A stretch of DNA of 56,700 bases. Origin: Clostridia bacterium. Its GTDB lineage: Bacteria; Bacillota; Clostridia; Oscillospirales; CAG-272. The stretch spans positions 1-56,700 of the forward strand of contig JAFTIN010000048.1 of NCBI GenBank assembly GCA_017456895.1. The letters run 5' to 3'. Made by a program: the position numbers and the translations under genes. This document shows positions 7,004 through 16,141 of the stretch, one piece after another; positions within the stretch are counted from its first letter, which is position 1, and every line of letters begins with the position of its first letter. The notes beneath the pieces are model-generated. The model had not been told where the DNA came from and did no database searches. It saw nothing but the letters and a program-made list of their open reading frames with translations.

Positions 7004-7708
7004 TCACGGGCAAATTAAACATTCTGTGTTCGTACCGTAGAATATATCAGCCCTGCCGCTGATCATCTCGAGGAACTCCTCAAAGCGGCGCCAATCGTTA
7101 TGAATATCGAACTCATAAGCGTGGCCCCAGATATAAAAGAGCTTCGGCTCGTCCGTCTTAAGGGCAAGGAACTCCTCGCCGAGGCGGAACATTTCGTCCA
7201 TTTCCCTATGGTGGTATACGGTGGGATCAAAGAGAAAGAGGTTATCCGGCTGGAGGTCGAAGCTGTGAGTTGATACGACCGTTCGCGCATATTTTACACC
7301 CGTGCGGTCGCGTAGAAGCGAGGCCACTCTCTCGTCGCAATCTCCCATAGGATAGGCGTGGCCGACTACGTCGTAGCCGACGAGCTCGGAGAGCTTTATC
7401 CTATCCTCCTCTATCTCGCGGACTATCTCCTCGTCGGTGAGCCTGGTGAGATATGGGTGTGTGACGCTGTGGGTAGCGACCTCGTGTCCCTCATATACCG
7501 AGCGTACCTTATCGGGCGCTATCTTGGTGTGGTTGACTCTGACGCCCTCGCGGATAAGCTCCGCAGTCTGTCCGAGGGCTCCCGAATTAAGATTGAAGGT
7601 ACACTTAAGACCGTATTTATTGAATAGCTCGATAAGACGGATATCCTGTGTTACTCCGTCATCATAGCTGAAGGTTATAGCCTTTTTCTTACCGTTAAAG
7701 TCTGTCAT
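7004..7708 (-). CDS. Polysaccharide deacetylase family protein
   Basis: The 234-aa protein is a NodB-fold carbohydrate esterase (CE4-like). It has the first metal motif FSYDDGV with tandem Asp (residues ~13-19) and THSVTHPYLT (HSxxH near 76-80), which bind the catalytic metal, then GHAYPMGDCDE and a C-terminal FYIWGHAYEFD. It has no signal peptide, so it should act in the cytoplasm or on small substrates. The ATG at 7708 follows GAGGTGG and is preferred over the longer frame. It is first in an apparent operon with the AraC regulator and rlmD, with its own promoter at 7792-7820. Confidence 0.85.
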   Translation of the reverse strand: MTDFNGKKKAITFSYDDGVTQDIRLIELFNKYGLKCTFNLNSGALGQTAELIREGVRVNHTKIAPDKVRSVYEGHEVATHSVTHPYLTRLTDEEIVREIEEDRIKLSELVGYDVVGHAYPMGDCDERVASLLRDRTGVKYARTVVSTHSFDLQPDNLFLFDPTVYHHREMDEMFRLGEEFLALKTDEPKLFYIWGHAYEFDIHNDWRRFEEFLEMISGRADIFYGTNTECLICP

Positions 7709-7791
7709 TTTTCCACCTCGATGGTTGAATTTGCGCCTGTGTGCGACATGCGTGCGTAAAATTTTGCGCAAAAGTATAGTTCATCTATTTT

Positions 7792-7820
7792 ATTTTAATA
7801 TAAACGCGCGAAAAAGTCAA
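7792..7820 (-). promoter_or_regulatory. Sigma-A promoter for the deacetylase operon
   Basis: On the minus strand TTGACT (7820-7815), a 17-base spacer and TAAAAT (7797-7792). It diverges from the promoter at 7843. Confidence 0.7.
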
Positions 7821-7842
7821 TGACCAATTTTTGTAATACTAC

Positions 7843-7871
7843 TTGCAAAGTAACCGAATCTGTGGTAAAAT
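7843..7871 (+). promoter_or_regulatory. Sigma-A promoter for the HAD hydrolase gene
   Basis: TTGCAA, 17 bases, TAAAAT. It lies about 50 bases before the TTG start at 7924. Confidence 0.6.
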
Positions 7872-7923
7872 ATCAAACAGTTATTATTAAGCGGGGCGTC
7901 ACCTCCCCCGAAAGGAGTCAGCT

Positions 7924-8610
7924 TTGATCAGAAACGTGCTCTTTGACCTTGATGATACTCTGCTCGACTTCAAGAGAGCGGAGGCAGAGGCTATACGTTA
8001 CACACTCGCCGAGTTTGGCATAGAGCCGACAGACGAAAACATAAAGCTCTACAGCAGAATAAACCTTAGCTGTTGGGAGAAGCTTGAGACCGGAGAATAC
8101 ACCAGAGACGAGGTGCTGCACCGCCGGTTTGATATACTCTTTGATGCCCTCGGCGTTGAGGGCGACTCACACGCGACACAAAAGCTGTACGAGTACAGAC
8201 TAAGCCTCGGTGCTTACTATATCGACGGTGCTGAGGAGCTGCTCGGCAAGCTATACGGAAAGTACCGACTTTATCTTGCGACAAACGGCATCGTCAACGT
8301 GCAGAAGCGAAGAATCGCCGACTCGGGGATAGGAAAGTATTTCGACGGTCTTTTCGTCTCGGAAAAGATCGGATACAATAAGCCCGACAAACGTTTCTTT
8401 GACGCGGCGTTTTGTGAGATACCCGATTTTAAGCACTCCGAGACCGTGATGATAGGCGACAGACTCCCCTCCGATATTCTCGGCGGAATAAACGCCGGGA
8501 TCAAGACCGTCTACTACAACCCGACGGGCAAGGAAAACGATACGGGTATCACACCGGACTATGAGATAAGAGACCTCGGAGAAATTGAAGAACTACTTGA
8601 AGGAATGTAA
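7924..8610 (+). CDS. yjjG: HAD hydrolase, YjjG-type pyrimidine nucleotidase
   Basis: This 228-aa protein is a haloacid-dehalogenase phosphatase: motif I FDLDDTLLDF (residues 7-16, nucleophile Asp), motif II ATNG, motif III Lys in GYNKPDKRFF and motif IV GDRLPSDILGG. Length and the motif I context resemble YjjG, which removes phosphate from non-canonical pyrimidine nucleotides; the substrate is inferred. It starts with TTG at 7924 because AAAGGAG lies at the right distance and no ATG fits. A PLP enzyme gene starts 5 bases after its stop, so the two are co-transcribed. Confidence 0.85.
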   Translation: MIRNVLFDLDDTLLDFKRAEAEAIRYTLAEFGIEPTDENIKLYSRINLSCWEKLETGEYTRDEVLHRRFDILFDALGVEGDSHATQKLYEYRLSLGAYYIDGAEELLGKLYGKYRLYLATNGIVNVQKRRIADSGIGKYFDGLFVSEKIGYNKPDKRFFDAAFCEIPDFKHSETVMIGDRLPSDILGGINAGIKTVYYNPTGKENDTGITPDYEIRDLGEIEELLEGM

Positions 8611-8615
8611 AGGAT

Positions 8616-9881
8616 ATGTACTACGGATACAAGATAAGCGACTACACCGCAAATCTGGCAAGACGCGCAGAGGCAGACTGCCGCGAGGTGTTCAGAAAAA
8701 TAGATGAGAATGCCCTCACCTGCTCGGCAAAGGTGCTCTCGGCATTTCAGGAATGCCGCGTCTCGACGGCAGACTTTCTCGAGATAACCGGCTACGGCTA
8801 CACCGACTCCGGCAGAGATAAGCTCGAGGAGGTATATGCAAGGATCTTTGGAGCCGAGGACGCCCTCGTCAGACCTCAGCTCATGTCCGGAACGCACGCG
8901 CTGTACGTCACTCTCGGCGCGCTCTTAAAGCCCGGTGAGACGCTTTTATACATCACGGGTGAGCCCTACGACACCTTAAAGAGCGTTATCGGAACGGCGG
9001 GAGAGAGCAGAAACTCGCTGATAAAATTCGGTGTGAAATACGAGGAGATCGACCTTATCGGCGACGACTTTGACCTCGAGGCAATAAGAAAAAGGCTCGA
9101 AAAGGGCGACGTAAAGGTCGCAGCCATACAGCGCAGCCGCGGCTACTCACAGAGAAAATCTCTCGTAATTGACAAGATCGAAGAGGCCATAAAGGTATGT
9201 AAGGAGGCCTCGCCCGAAACGATAATAATGGTAGACAACTGCTACGGTGAGTTCACCGAGGACAGAGAACCCACAGACGTCGGCGCAGACGTTTTCGTAG
9301 GCTCGATGATGAAGAATCTCGGCGCGGGGTTTGCAGTCAGCGGCGGCTACTGTGTAGGAAGACGTGACATTATCGAGGACATAGCGGAAAGACTGACCGC
9401 GCCCTGCGTAGGCAAGTCTCTCGGCGCAAACTTTAATCAGCTCGCCTCCTTCTTCAAGGGACTGTTTATGGCTCCGACGACAGTTGCAGCAACGCTGAAA
9501 TCCATGGCCTTTGCCGCAAGACTGCTTGAGCTTGCGGGATACGGTGACGTGTCACCTAAATACGATGAAAAGCGTACTGATATAGTACAAACAATAGACT
9601 TCCACTCCGCGGAAAAGCTCATTAAGTTCTGTAAGGGAATACAGCTTGGCTCCCCTGTTGAGTCCTACTGCGTACCCGAGCCCGGAGAGATGCCCGGCTA
9701 CCCCCACGAGGAGATCATGGCTGCAGGAACCTTCGTCACCGGAGCGACCAACGAGCTCTCCTGCGACGGTCCCGTATGTGAGCCCTACACCGCGTATATG
9801 CAGGGCGGACTGTCCTATGACTACGGCAAGCTCGGTGTTATGAGAGCCCTCGACGAGATGCTCGACCTTGCAGAAAAGTAA
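8616..9881 (+). CDS. Methionine gamma-lyase-like PLP enzyme (YnbB, 'aluminum resistance' family)
   Basis: The 421-aa protein is a fold-type I pyridoxal-phosphate enzyme. It shows SGTHALYVTLGALL near the cofactor phosphate site, the aspartate in IMVDNCYGEFTE and the likely Schiff-base lysine in VGSMMKNLGAG. The ends (YGYTDSGRD early, GTFVTGATNELSCDGP late) are typical of the YnbB group related to cystathionine gamma-lyases. Members are thought to break a carbon-sulfur bond of methionine-like substrates; the old name comes from an aluminium-tolerance phenotype. It directly follows the HAD gene. Confidence 0.85.
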   Translation: MYYGYKISDYTANLARRAEADCREVFRKIDENALTCSAKVLSAFQECRVSTADFLEITGYGYTDSGRDKLEEVYARIFGAEDALVRPQLMSGTHALYVTLGALLKPGETLLYITGEPYDTLKSVIGTAGESRNSLIKFGVKYEEIDLIGDDFDLEAIRKRLEKGDVKVAAIQRSRGYSQRKSLVIDKIEEAIKVCKEASPETIIMVDNCYGEFTEDREPTDVGADVFVGSMMKNLGAGFAVSGGYCVGRRDIIEDIAERLTAPCVGKSLGANFNQLASFFKGLFMAPTTVAATLKSMAFAARLLELAGYGDVSPKYDEKRTDIVQTIDFHSAEKLIKFCKGIQLGSPVESYCVPEPGEMPGYPHEEIMAAGTFVTGATNELSCDGPVCEPYTAYMQGGLSYDYGKLGVMRALDEMLDLAEK

Positions 9882-9965
9882 TTCGCATCCTGATATTAGA
9901 CAGACCACATTCTTATATTTATCACGGTTTTTTGACAATATTTATTTACATAAAGGCGGTATAAA

Positions 9966-10574
9966 ATGGGAATATGCTATTTAGTTGGCGCCGGAGATTT
10001 TTACGGACAGATCTCAGCCGACAACGACGATATAATAATTGCGGCCGACGGCGGCTACGACAACCTCGTACGTAGAGGATACACACCGGATATACTTATC
10101 GGCGACTTCGACTCGGTGAAGACGCCGATTCCCGAGGGATTAAGAACGATAAAGTATCCCGTGGAAAAGGATGAGACCGATATGTTCCTCTCCTACGAGG
10201 CAGGAGTCAAGCTCGGATACTCGGAGTTCGTCATGCTTGGCGCTACGGGCGGAAAGCTCGATCACACGCTGGCCAACATCTCGCTCCTGCTCTATGCGAA
10301 AAACCACGGTCATAATATTACGCTCATGGACTCAAACGGCATTATTCTCTGCCTTAAGGATGAGGCCATTACCCTCTCGGGAAATAAGGGCGCAAGGCTA
10401 TCGGTCTTTGCCTTTGGCTCCGATGCAAGAGGTGTCTCTATCACCGGAACGAAGTACGAGGTCGAGGGCGCATCGCTCAAGGCCGACTTCCCACTCGGTG
10501 TATCCAACGAGTTTCTCGAATGTCCGGCAAGGATCTCTGTCGAGGAAGGCGCTCTGATCGTAATAGCAGAATAA
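9966..10574 (+). CDS. thiN: Thiamine pyrophosphokinase
   Basis: This 202-aa enzyme converts thiamine and ATP into thiamine pyrophosphate. It carries the family motifs ADGGYDNL (residues ~28-35), LIGDFDSV (~46-53), EKDETDMFLS (~69-78) and LGATGGKLDH (~91-100), with the C-terminal TPK beta-sandwich. The RBS AAGGCGG lies 7 bases before the ATG. It stands directly upstream of a TPP riboswitch and the ThiT transporter gene: the cell imports thiamine with ThiT and activates it with ThiN. ThiN itself is upstream of the riboswitch and thus not under it. Confidence 0.92.
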   Translation: MGICYLVGAGDFYGQISADNDDIIIAADGGYDNLVRRGYTPDILIGDFDSVKTPIPEGLRTIKYPVEKDETDMFLSYEAGVKLGYSEFVMLGATGGKLDHTLANISLLLYAKNHGHNITLMDSNGIILCLKDEAITLSGNKGARLSVFAFGSDARGVSITGTKYEVEGASLKADFPLGVSNEFLECPARISVEEGALIVIAE

Positions 10575-10586
10575 ATCAAAAAACAC

Positions 10587-10615
10587 TTGACAAGAGACAC
10601 TCACGGTGCTATAAT
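10587..10615 (+). promoter_or_regulatory. Sigma-A promoter of the thiT riboswitch transcript
   Basis: TTGACA, 17 bases, TATAAT: a perfect consensus about 25 bases before the TPP aptamer. Confidence 0.85.
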
Positions 10616-10637
10616 CTAATCAACCAAACAGAATAAA

Positions 10638-10714
10638 GTCAGGGGTGCCGCAAGGCTGAGATGACCAAGGTCAAACCCTTTAACCTGATACGGATAATGC
10701 CGGCGTAGGGAGAT
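10638..10714 (+). promoter_or_regulatory. TPP riboswitch (THI element)
   Basis: The conserved THI-box blocks are present in order: AGGGGTGCC, GGCTGAGA, ACCCTTTAACCTGATA, CGGATAATGCCGGCGTAGGGA. The aptamer binds thiamine pyrophosphate and here precedes thiT. A terminator hairpin follows, so control is probably by transcription termination when TPP is plentiful. Confidence 0.95.
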
Positions 10715-10737
10715 TTATAAAGTAGAGTACCATCTAT

Positions 10738-10777
10738 CTTACCGCACGGACGATCGTTCTGTGCGGTAATTTATTTT
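10738..10777 (+). terminator. Riboswitch-controlled terminator before thiT
   Basis: TTACCGCAC and GTGCGGTAA arms followed by TTTATTTT, then the thiT RBS (AAGGAGG). It is the likely expression platform of the TPP riboswitch. Confidence 0.8.
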
Positions 10778-10792
10778 AAGGAGGTACTTTTT

Positions 10793-11389
10793 ATGAGTAC
10801 ACAAAAAAGACTCAGCTCGAGTCTGACTATGCTCACCGAGTGCGCGATAATGCTCGCGCTCTCCTTCGCCCTCAGCTGCGCCAAGCTCTTTGAGATGCCT
10901 ATGGGAGGCTCGGTCACGGTCGCGAGTATGCTGCCCGTCATGCTGATAAGCATAAAATACGGCATCGGACCCGGACTTGCCACCTCGTTTCTCTATTCTC
11001 TCACCCAGCTGTTACAGGCTATAGCGAGTGCAAACGTCTTCCCCTATTGCGAGACACCCGGAACACTCGCCCTGTGCGTCCTCTTTGACTACATTGTTCC
11101 CTTCACTCTCCTCGGTCTTGCAGGACTGTTCCACAAATCTAAGCTCACCAAAAACACCGAGCTTAATATCTATCTCGGTATCATCGGTGTTGTAGTGCTC
11201 CGCTTCTTCTGTCACTTCGTTACCGGAGTGGCTATCTGGGGCCAGTGGGCGCCCGACGGCATGGGAAAATATCTCTACTCCTTCCTCTACAACGGCGGCT
11301 TCCTCTCGCTCGACTTCCTCATCTGTATCGTATGTGCGGTCCTGATGTTCAGAAAAGCGGAGTTAAGACGTCTGGTCAACATAGATTAA
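10793..11389 (+). CDS. thiT: Thiamine ECF transporter substrate-binding protein ThiT
   Basis: The 198-aa integral membrane protein has about six hydrophobic helices and is the substrate-capturing (S) component of an energy-coupling-factor transporter; it works with EcfA/A'/T encoded elsewhere. ThiT features visible are MLTECAIMLALSFALS at the N-terminus, PMGGSVTVASMLPVML and the aromatic thiamine-binding region VTGVAIWGQWAPDG. The TPP riboswitch immediately upstream confirms the substrate. RBS AAGGAGG. A strong terminator follows at 11460. Confidence 0.95.
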   Translation: MSTQKRLSSSLTMLTECAIMLALSFALSCAKLFEMPMGGSVTVASMLPVMLISIKYGIGPGLATSFLYSLTQLLQAIASANVFPYCETPGTLALCVLFDYIVPFTLLGLAGLFHKSKLTKNTELNIYLGIIGVVVLRFFCHFVTGVAIWGQWAPDGMGKYLYSFLYNGGFLSLDFLICIVCAVLMFRKAELRRLVNID

Positions 11390-11459
11390 GTACGGAAATT
11401 CGCTGCACATGATATGCAAAATCTTTGTTTTGTCATATTTTATAGGGGATAACACACCT

Positions 11460-11496
11460 GAAGCAGGCGCTATTTAAGGCGCCTGCTTCATTTTTC
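11460..11496 (+). terminator. Intrinsic terminator after thiT
   Basis: GAAGCAGGCGC and GCGCCTGCTTC arms followed by ATTTTT. Confidence 0.9.
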
Positions 11497-11618
11497 TGTA
11501 AATTGTTTTATTCAGTCTAATCTACCGTTTGACCCTGTTCGGTTATATTTTTAGCAGTAATTGCCGAATACGCACCGAAGCAGTATGTGAATGGGGCGAG
11601 TATAGGCAGTCGGCGACA

Positions 11619-11661
11619 AAGAAAGACCGAAGTACTTTCCACAGTACTTCGGTCTTTCTTG
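11619..11661 (-). terminator. Intrinsic terminator after the exonuclease gene
   Basis: An 18-bp stem (GAAAGACCGAAGTACT and its complement) with A/T tracts on both sides, so it can act in both directions. It lies 12 bases past the exonuclease stop. Confidence 0.8.
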
Positions 11662-11673
11662 TTTATGCAAAAA

Positions 11674-12633
11674 TTAACGCGCAAGGCGCGGTCCGCGGGA
11701 TTTACGTTGGCGCATCTTTCTCTTCACCGCCGTGCGCTCAATTCCGCGCTTGAACTCCTCGAGTGACTCTTCTGTAGCAAATGCTATCGTGCGCTTTGCG
11801 CGCCATGTCTCGTTAAAGTTTCGTCTGAGTCTCAAGACGAGGAGCATATCTCCGTCCTTCTCACACTTGAAGTGGAAGGTGTATTTCTGTCCCTTGGAGT
11901 GAAGGACTCTGTCCTCTGTGTGCATTTGGGAGTGACAGATAGGACACTTTGGCGACTTTACCACCTCGTCGTCAAGCATCTCACTGATGGTGACGTATCC
12001 GTCGTCGCCCGCATCAGCATCACCGATAACCGTGGACTCGAGAAACTCGCCGCGGAAATCGTTGTAGGTTCTGATACCGTCCTCGACGTTAAGCTTCTGC
12101 GCTACGAGAGCGGTAAAGTAAGCGTCGTTAAGCGCGTCATGCGCAGGAAGGTTCATCGGAATCTCAAAGTGCTCCATCGCAAACTCGAGGGAACGCTGCT
12201 TTGAGGAGTCGTCTGTCTGTCTTGCAAAGATCTTCTGCAGATCGTAGGTATGGTCAAGCCAATCATAGTCGATGTCGTTTACGTTAAAGTTTTCTTTCAG
12301 CATAGGGACATCGTCAGGGCCCCAGGTGAGGAAGACAAAATCATCTCCGCACCATCTCTTGAAGCTCTCTGCCGCCGTGATCAGCGGTGTGCCAACATCC
12401 ATCTGCTCCTGGGTAATTCCCGTGAGCTCGGAGACGTGCCTATGCAGCTTCTTGAAATACTTAGGCTTAACTATGATCTGATATGAGCCGCAAATTCTGA
12501 GGCTCTTATCAAGCTTTACCGCGCCGATCTGTATTACCTCTCCGCGCAGACGCGAGGACAACTGTCTCTGAACGGCAAGCGCCTTCTGTGCGTAGGCCTG
12601 ATTCCATTCAAGGTCAAGTGTAATGTAGTACAT
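11674..12633 (-). CDS. DEDDh 3'-5' exonuclease (DNA polymerase III epsilon / KapD-like)
   Basis: The 319-aa protein carries the exonuclease motifs of the RNase T/DEDDh group: Exo I LDLEWNQ (residues 7-10), an Exo II region around FLTWGPDDV, and Exo III AHDALNDA with the catalytic His. Such enzymes remove nucleotides from 3' ends of DNA or RNA using two metal ions. The C-terminal third has a CPICHSQMH cysteine pair and a very basic tail (RKMRQRKSRGPR), suggesting nucleic-acid binding. The substrate is unknown; KapD/ERI-type RNA trimming is possible. Confidence 0.88.
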   Translation of the reverse strand: MYYITLDLEWNQAYAQKALAVQRQLSSRLRGEVIQIGAVKLDKSLRICGSYQIIVKPKYFKKLHRHVSELTGITQEQMDVGTPLITAAESFKRWCGDDFVFLTWGPDDVPMLKENFNVNDIDYDWLDHTYDLQKIFARQTDDSSKQRSLEFAMEHFEIPMNLPAHDALNDAYFTALVAQKLNVEDGIRTYNDFRGEFLESTVIGDADAGDDGYVTISEMLDDEVVKSPKCPICHSQMHTEDRVLHSKGQKYTFHFKCEKDGDMLLVLRLRRNFNETWRAKRTIAFATEESLEEFKRGIERTAVKRKMRQRKSRGPRLAR

Positions 12634-12693
12634 CTGGCTTTCCTTTATTTTTTCTTTTTGCGCCCTAAAATAGGGGGGGCGTGTATGTTTTTG

Positions 12694-13014
12694 TTAAATA
12701 ATGAGGATAATTCCCTCAATGATAAGCACTGTAATAATGGAGGCGAGCATGCAGGGAATAAGGCCCCTGCCGCGGTATGCAAGAAGGAGGCACACCAAGG
12801 TCGCGACCACGCCCGAGATCAGATTTCCCGTAGATAAAAAGATAGCGGGAAAGGCGATCGCGGAAAGAACGGTATATGGTACGTAGAATAAGAACGAGCG
12901 GATAAACCGGTTGGTTATCCTGCGCCTTACAAAGAGGAGCGGAATAAGTCTGATCAGATAGGTGACCAGAGCCATAACTGTAAGGGCAATAATGAAATAT
13001 ATGGGCCTTGTCAC
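12694..13014 (-). CDS. azlD: Branched-chain amino acid export subunit AzlD
   Basis: This small membrane protein (106 aa, about three to four hydrophobic helices, start VTRPIYFIIALTVMAL) pairs with AzlC to export branched-chain amino acids. The start is set at a GTG (13014) that overlaps the azlC stop in GTGA and follows GGAGG at 7 bases; an ATG 21 bases upstream has no such signal. The overlap implies translational coupling. Confidence 0.9.
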   Translation of the reverse strand: MTRPIYFIIALTVMALVTYLIRLIPLLFVRRRITNRFIRSFLFYVPYTVLSAIAFPAIFLSTGNLISGVVATLVCLLLAYRGRGLIPCMLASIITVLIIEGIILII

Positions 13015-13739
13015 TCTGTCGCCTCCTCTCTCCACGGATCGTTATCAGGAACGGGCGCGATAAGAGCAAACACGACACTGACAAGTACGGCGATAATAAC
13101 TATCACCATTCCCGACGGAACTACCGAAAGAAAAGGAATAAATCTAAAGGCGCACGACAAGGCGATAGCCGAAAGTATGCACAGCGCCGTCGGGCGCGAG
13201 GCCTTTGCCGCGGGCATAAGGATAGCTATAAACATCGCGTAAAGAGCGACGGAGAGCGCCGTGGTCATAAACTCGGGAAGAATACTGCCGAGCAGAGCGC
13301 CCGAGAGTGTGCCGAGTGTCCAGCCAAGATAAGGATAAAGCGCAAGAGAGAAAAGATACCTTCTGCCAAGCAAGCTCTCCTTGCCGCAGGCAACGGCGAA
13401 TATCTCGTCCGTGTTGGCAAAGGCGATAAGGAATCTGTCTCTCAGCCTCACGCTCCTACCGAGTCTCTGAGAAAGAGAAACCGACATAAGAGCATATCTG
13501 GCGTTAATGACCAGCTGAGTCAGGGCAAGCTCCAAAAACGAGCCGCCCGAGGCGATAATGGGAGCTGCGGCTATCTGCCCTGCCGAGGTGAGATTAAACA
13601 TAGAAATAAACAGGCTCTCACCCCACGTAAGGCCGAGGGAGACCGCATAAAGACCGAAGGCCAGTGATATGGCGAAATAGCCGATACCGATAGGCAATCC
13701 ATCCCTCAATCCCATTCTTAAATTGTTATTTTCGTTCAT
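13011..13739 (-). CDS. azlC: Branched-chain amino acid export permease AzlC
   Basis: The 242-aa polytopic membrane protein begins with the AzlC motif LRDGLPIGIGYFAISLAFG and contains QLVINARYALMSVSLSQRL. With AzlD it forms an exporter for valine, leucine, isoleucine or analogues. It has about seven to eight hydrophobic helices. It is the first gene of a two-gene operon with azlD and lies 42 bases downstream of an ABC exporter gene's end region on the same strand. Confidence 0.93.
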   Translation of the reverse strand: MNENNNLRMGLRDGLPIGIGYFAISLAFGLYAVSLGLTWGESLFISMFNLTSAGQIAAAPIIASGGSFLELALTQLVINARYALMSVSLSQRLGRSVRLRDRFLIAFANTDEIFAVACGKESLLGRRYLFSLALYPYLGWTLGTLSGALLGSILPEFMTTALSVALYAMFIAILMPAAKASRPTALCILSAIALSCAFRFIPFLSVVPSGMVIVIIAVLVSVVFALIAPVPDNDPWREEATE

Positions 13740-13781
13740 ATAATAGGTGTATTTGCTAACAATAAATTACATAAGTGCTGA

Positions 13782-15506
13782 TTATAGCGATCTAAACTGA
13801 TAGGAGTAAAGCTTCTTGTATTCGCCGTCACGGGCTATGAGCTCCTCGTGCGATCCCCTCTCGACAATACCGGTCTGGTCAATAACTACTATCTCGTCAG
13901 CGTTCTTTACCGTGGAGAGTCTGTGGGCAACAACTATGACCGTTCTACCCTCGGAGAGCTCCTCGAGAGCCTCTTGGATCTGCATCTCGGTCACGTTATC
14001 AAGCGCGCTGGTCGCCTCATCGAGTATAAGGAGCTTCGGGTTTTTGAGAAAGACTCTGGCAATAGATATTCTCTGTCTCTGTCCGCCCGAGAGCTTAACT
14101 CCCCTCTCGCCGACCTCGGTATCGTAACCGTTGTCGAGAGTGAGGATAAAATCGTGAATATTAGCCTTCATAGCAGCCTCGACGATCTCCTCGTCAGACG
14201 CATCCGGCTTTCCATAGGCGATATTGTCGCGCACGGTACCGTCAAAGAGAAATACGCTCTGAGATACCATACCTATATTACGCCTCAAGCTGTCAAGGGT
14301 GATATCCTTGACGTCAATGCCATCAATAGTGATCCTACCCGACTGTACGTTATAGAATCTCGGAATAAGGTTGCATATCGTACTCTTGCCGCCGCCCGAA
14401 GGACCGACGAGAGCGACCGTGTTGCCCGCCTTAAGCGAGAGAGAAAGGTCCGAAATGACGGCCTTATCCGTCGTATCGTCATTTACGTAGGAGAAGGTGA
14501 CGTTCTCAAAGGCTACGTCGCCCTTTATATCCTCAATAACCACCTCACCCTCGTCTATCTCATCGGGTGTCGTCATGATCTCATAGAAGCGTGAGAATCC
14601 GGACATACCCTCCTGAAGCTGCTCAAAGAGAGTAACGAAGCGGTGGATGGGGTTGATGAACATATTTATATATAATAGGAAGGCTGTGAAGTCCGCGGCG
14701 TTAAGCTTGCCCTGTATCATAAACACACCGCCGATGAATATCACGACGAGATAAAGCACGTCTGTGAGCAGCTCCATAACAGCGGAATAGATACCGATCC
14801 AGCGTACCGACTGCGAGCGATACTTGGCAAAGAGGGTGTTTGTAGCGGCAAACTTGCACCTCTCGTGATGGTGAGCAACGTACGCCTTCGTCTCGCGGAT
14901 ACCGGTGATGGAGTTCTCAAGAGTCGAGTTGACGTTGGACATCTCCTTGCGTGAGTTCTTCATAGCCTCAAACATAGAGCGTCTGGTAAGGACTGTGAAG
15001 AGAATAATGAAGGGGATTATCGCAAACATCACGAGCGTCAAGGTCACGTTAATATTCAGGAGAATAACGAACGCGCCGATGAACATAAGCACGGCGAGGA
15101 AGAGATTCTCAGGGCCGTGGTGAGCAAGCTCAGAAACGTTCTGAAGGTCTCCCGTAAGCCTCGAGAGAAGATCTCCCGTCTTGTGGTCGTCAAAGTACGA
15201 GAAAGGAAGACGCTGATACTTGTCAAAGAGGTCGCGCCTCATATCCTTCTGCATACGGATGCCGACAACGTGGCCGTAATAACCCATAATATAGGTTCCC
15301 GCAGCCTTGATCAAGTACACGAGAAGGAGAAGGAGCGCGCCGACAACGATCGGTGTGAAGCTCTCCTCGAGCGAGTACTCGTTTATAATTTTACGAGCCA
15401 AGGTCGGGTAGTAAAGATTGCAGAGCGCGACCGCGACCGCACAGAGCATATCAAGAGTGAACATCCCGAGATGCGGCTTATAATAGCTGATAAATTTTTT
15501 GATCAT
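13782..15506 (-). CDS. ABC transporter, fused permease and ATPase (exporter type)
   Basis: The 574-aa half-transporter has an N-terminal six-helix membrane domain (residues ~1-310) and a C-terminal ATPase with Walker A GPSGGGKST (~365), Q-loop MVSQSVFLF, signature LSGGQRQRISIAR, Walker B LLILDEATSALD and H-loop VAHRLS. It should act as a homodimer, since no second half is encoded nearby, and export a lipid, drug or peptide. It starts 9 bases after the recX stop, so it is likely read through from the recA-recX transcript. Confidence 0.92.
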   Translation of the reverse strand: MIKKFISYYKPHLGMFTLDMLCAVAVALCNLYYPTLARKIINEYSLEESFTPIVVGALLLLLVYLIKAAGTYIMGYYGHVVGIRMQKDMRRDLFDKYQRLPFSYFDDHKTGDLLSRLTGDLQNVSELAHHGPENLFLAVLMFIGAFVILLNINVTLTLVMFAIIPFIILFTVLTRRSMFEAMKNSRKEMSNVNSTLENSITGIRETKAYVAHHHERCKFAATNTLFAKYRSQSVRWIGIYSAVMELLTDVLYLVVIFIGGVFMIQGKLNAADFTAFLLYINMFINPIHRFVTLFEQLQEGMSGFSRFYEIMTTPDEIDEGEVVIEDIKGDVAFENVTFSYVNDDTTDKAVISDLSLSLKAGNTVALVGPSGGGKSTICNLIPRFYNVQSGRITIDGIDVKDITLDSLRRNIGMVSQSVFLFDGTVRDNIAYGKPDASDEEIVEAAMKANIHDFILTLDNGYDTEVGERGVKLSGGQRQRISIARVFLKNPKLLILDEATSALDNVTEMQIQEALEELSEGRTVIVVAHRLSTVKNADEIVVIDQTGIVERGSHEELIARDGEYKKLYSYQFRSL

Positions 15507-15515
15507 TTTTATACC

Positions 15516-16097
15516 TTAGATTTTGTATCCGAATCTGTATTTAAGAGAGGTGCGATCCTCGTCGGACTCTATACCGCGTTTTTCACAGAGTCTGTCAAAG
15601 TTCTCATCAAAGTCGATATCGCCTCTGTCGACGAGAAGATCGATCGCTCTATCGATGTCCGAGAGCGAGTAGCCCTTGCCCGCGAGATGACGCTTTATAT
15701 AGTAGCGTCCGCGAAGCTTGTAATTAGCCTCACGCTCAACCGCCCTTTCGAGCTGTCTTGGTTCATCAAGGTAGCCGTGCTCAACACAACGTCTGACCGC
15801 AAGCTCCGAGGCCTCTTTTGAAAAGCCCGCCTGAATCAGTCGCATCTTGAGAGCGTATTTACTCCTGTCGTGGTCAGCGAGGTAGGTGTACGCCTTCCTT
15901 ATCGCCCTGAAGCTCTCGTCCTCAGTGCATATAAGCTCCATAGCCTCCTCACCGATCTCACTGCCTCTTACGGGGCATCTCAGACTATCGTAGGTAGCCA
16001 AGGATACTGTGTACTTTTTAACGTCGAGGTCATCACCGATACCTATCTGGCATCTTTTCTTCACCGTGTCCTGAGAAACGAACAGTACCTTCGGCAT
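15516..16097 (-). CDS. recX: RecA regulator RecX
   Basis: The 193-aa protein has the three-helix repeats of RecX: ALKMRLIQAGFSKEASELAVRRC followed by YLDEPRQLERAV and GRYYIKRHLAGKGYS. RecX binds RecA filaments and limits their growth. Its gene lies 44 bases after recA, the usual arrangement in many Firmicutes and other bacteria. Confidence 0.9.
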   Translation of the reverse strand: MPKVLFVSQDTVKKRCQIGIGDDLDVKKYTVSLATYDSLRCPVRGSEIGEEAMELICTEDESFRAIRKAYTYLADHDRSKYALKMRLIQAGFSKEASELAVRRCVEHGYLDEPRQLERAVEREANYKLRGRYYIKRHLAGKGYSLSDIDRAIDLLVDRGDIDFDENFDRLCEKRGIESDEDRTSLKYRFGYKI

Positions 16098-16141
16098 ATT
16101 TACCTCCGATTTTGTAAACTATCGTTTTCTTTTATCTCTAA

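Noticed and set aside
13011-13667. A plus-strand open frame rich in Lys/Arg
   Set aside because: Antisense to azlC; its composition is the complement of a membrane protein gene.
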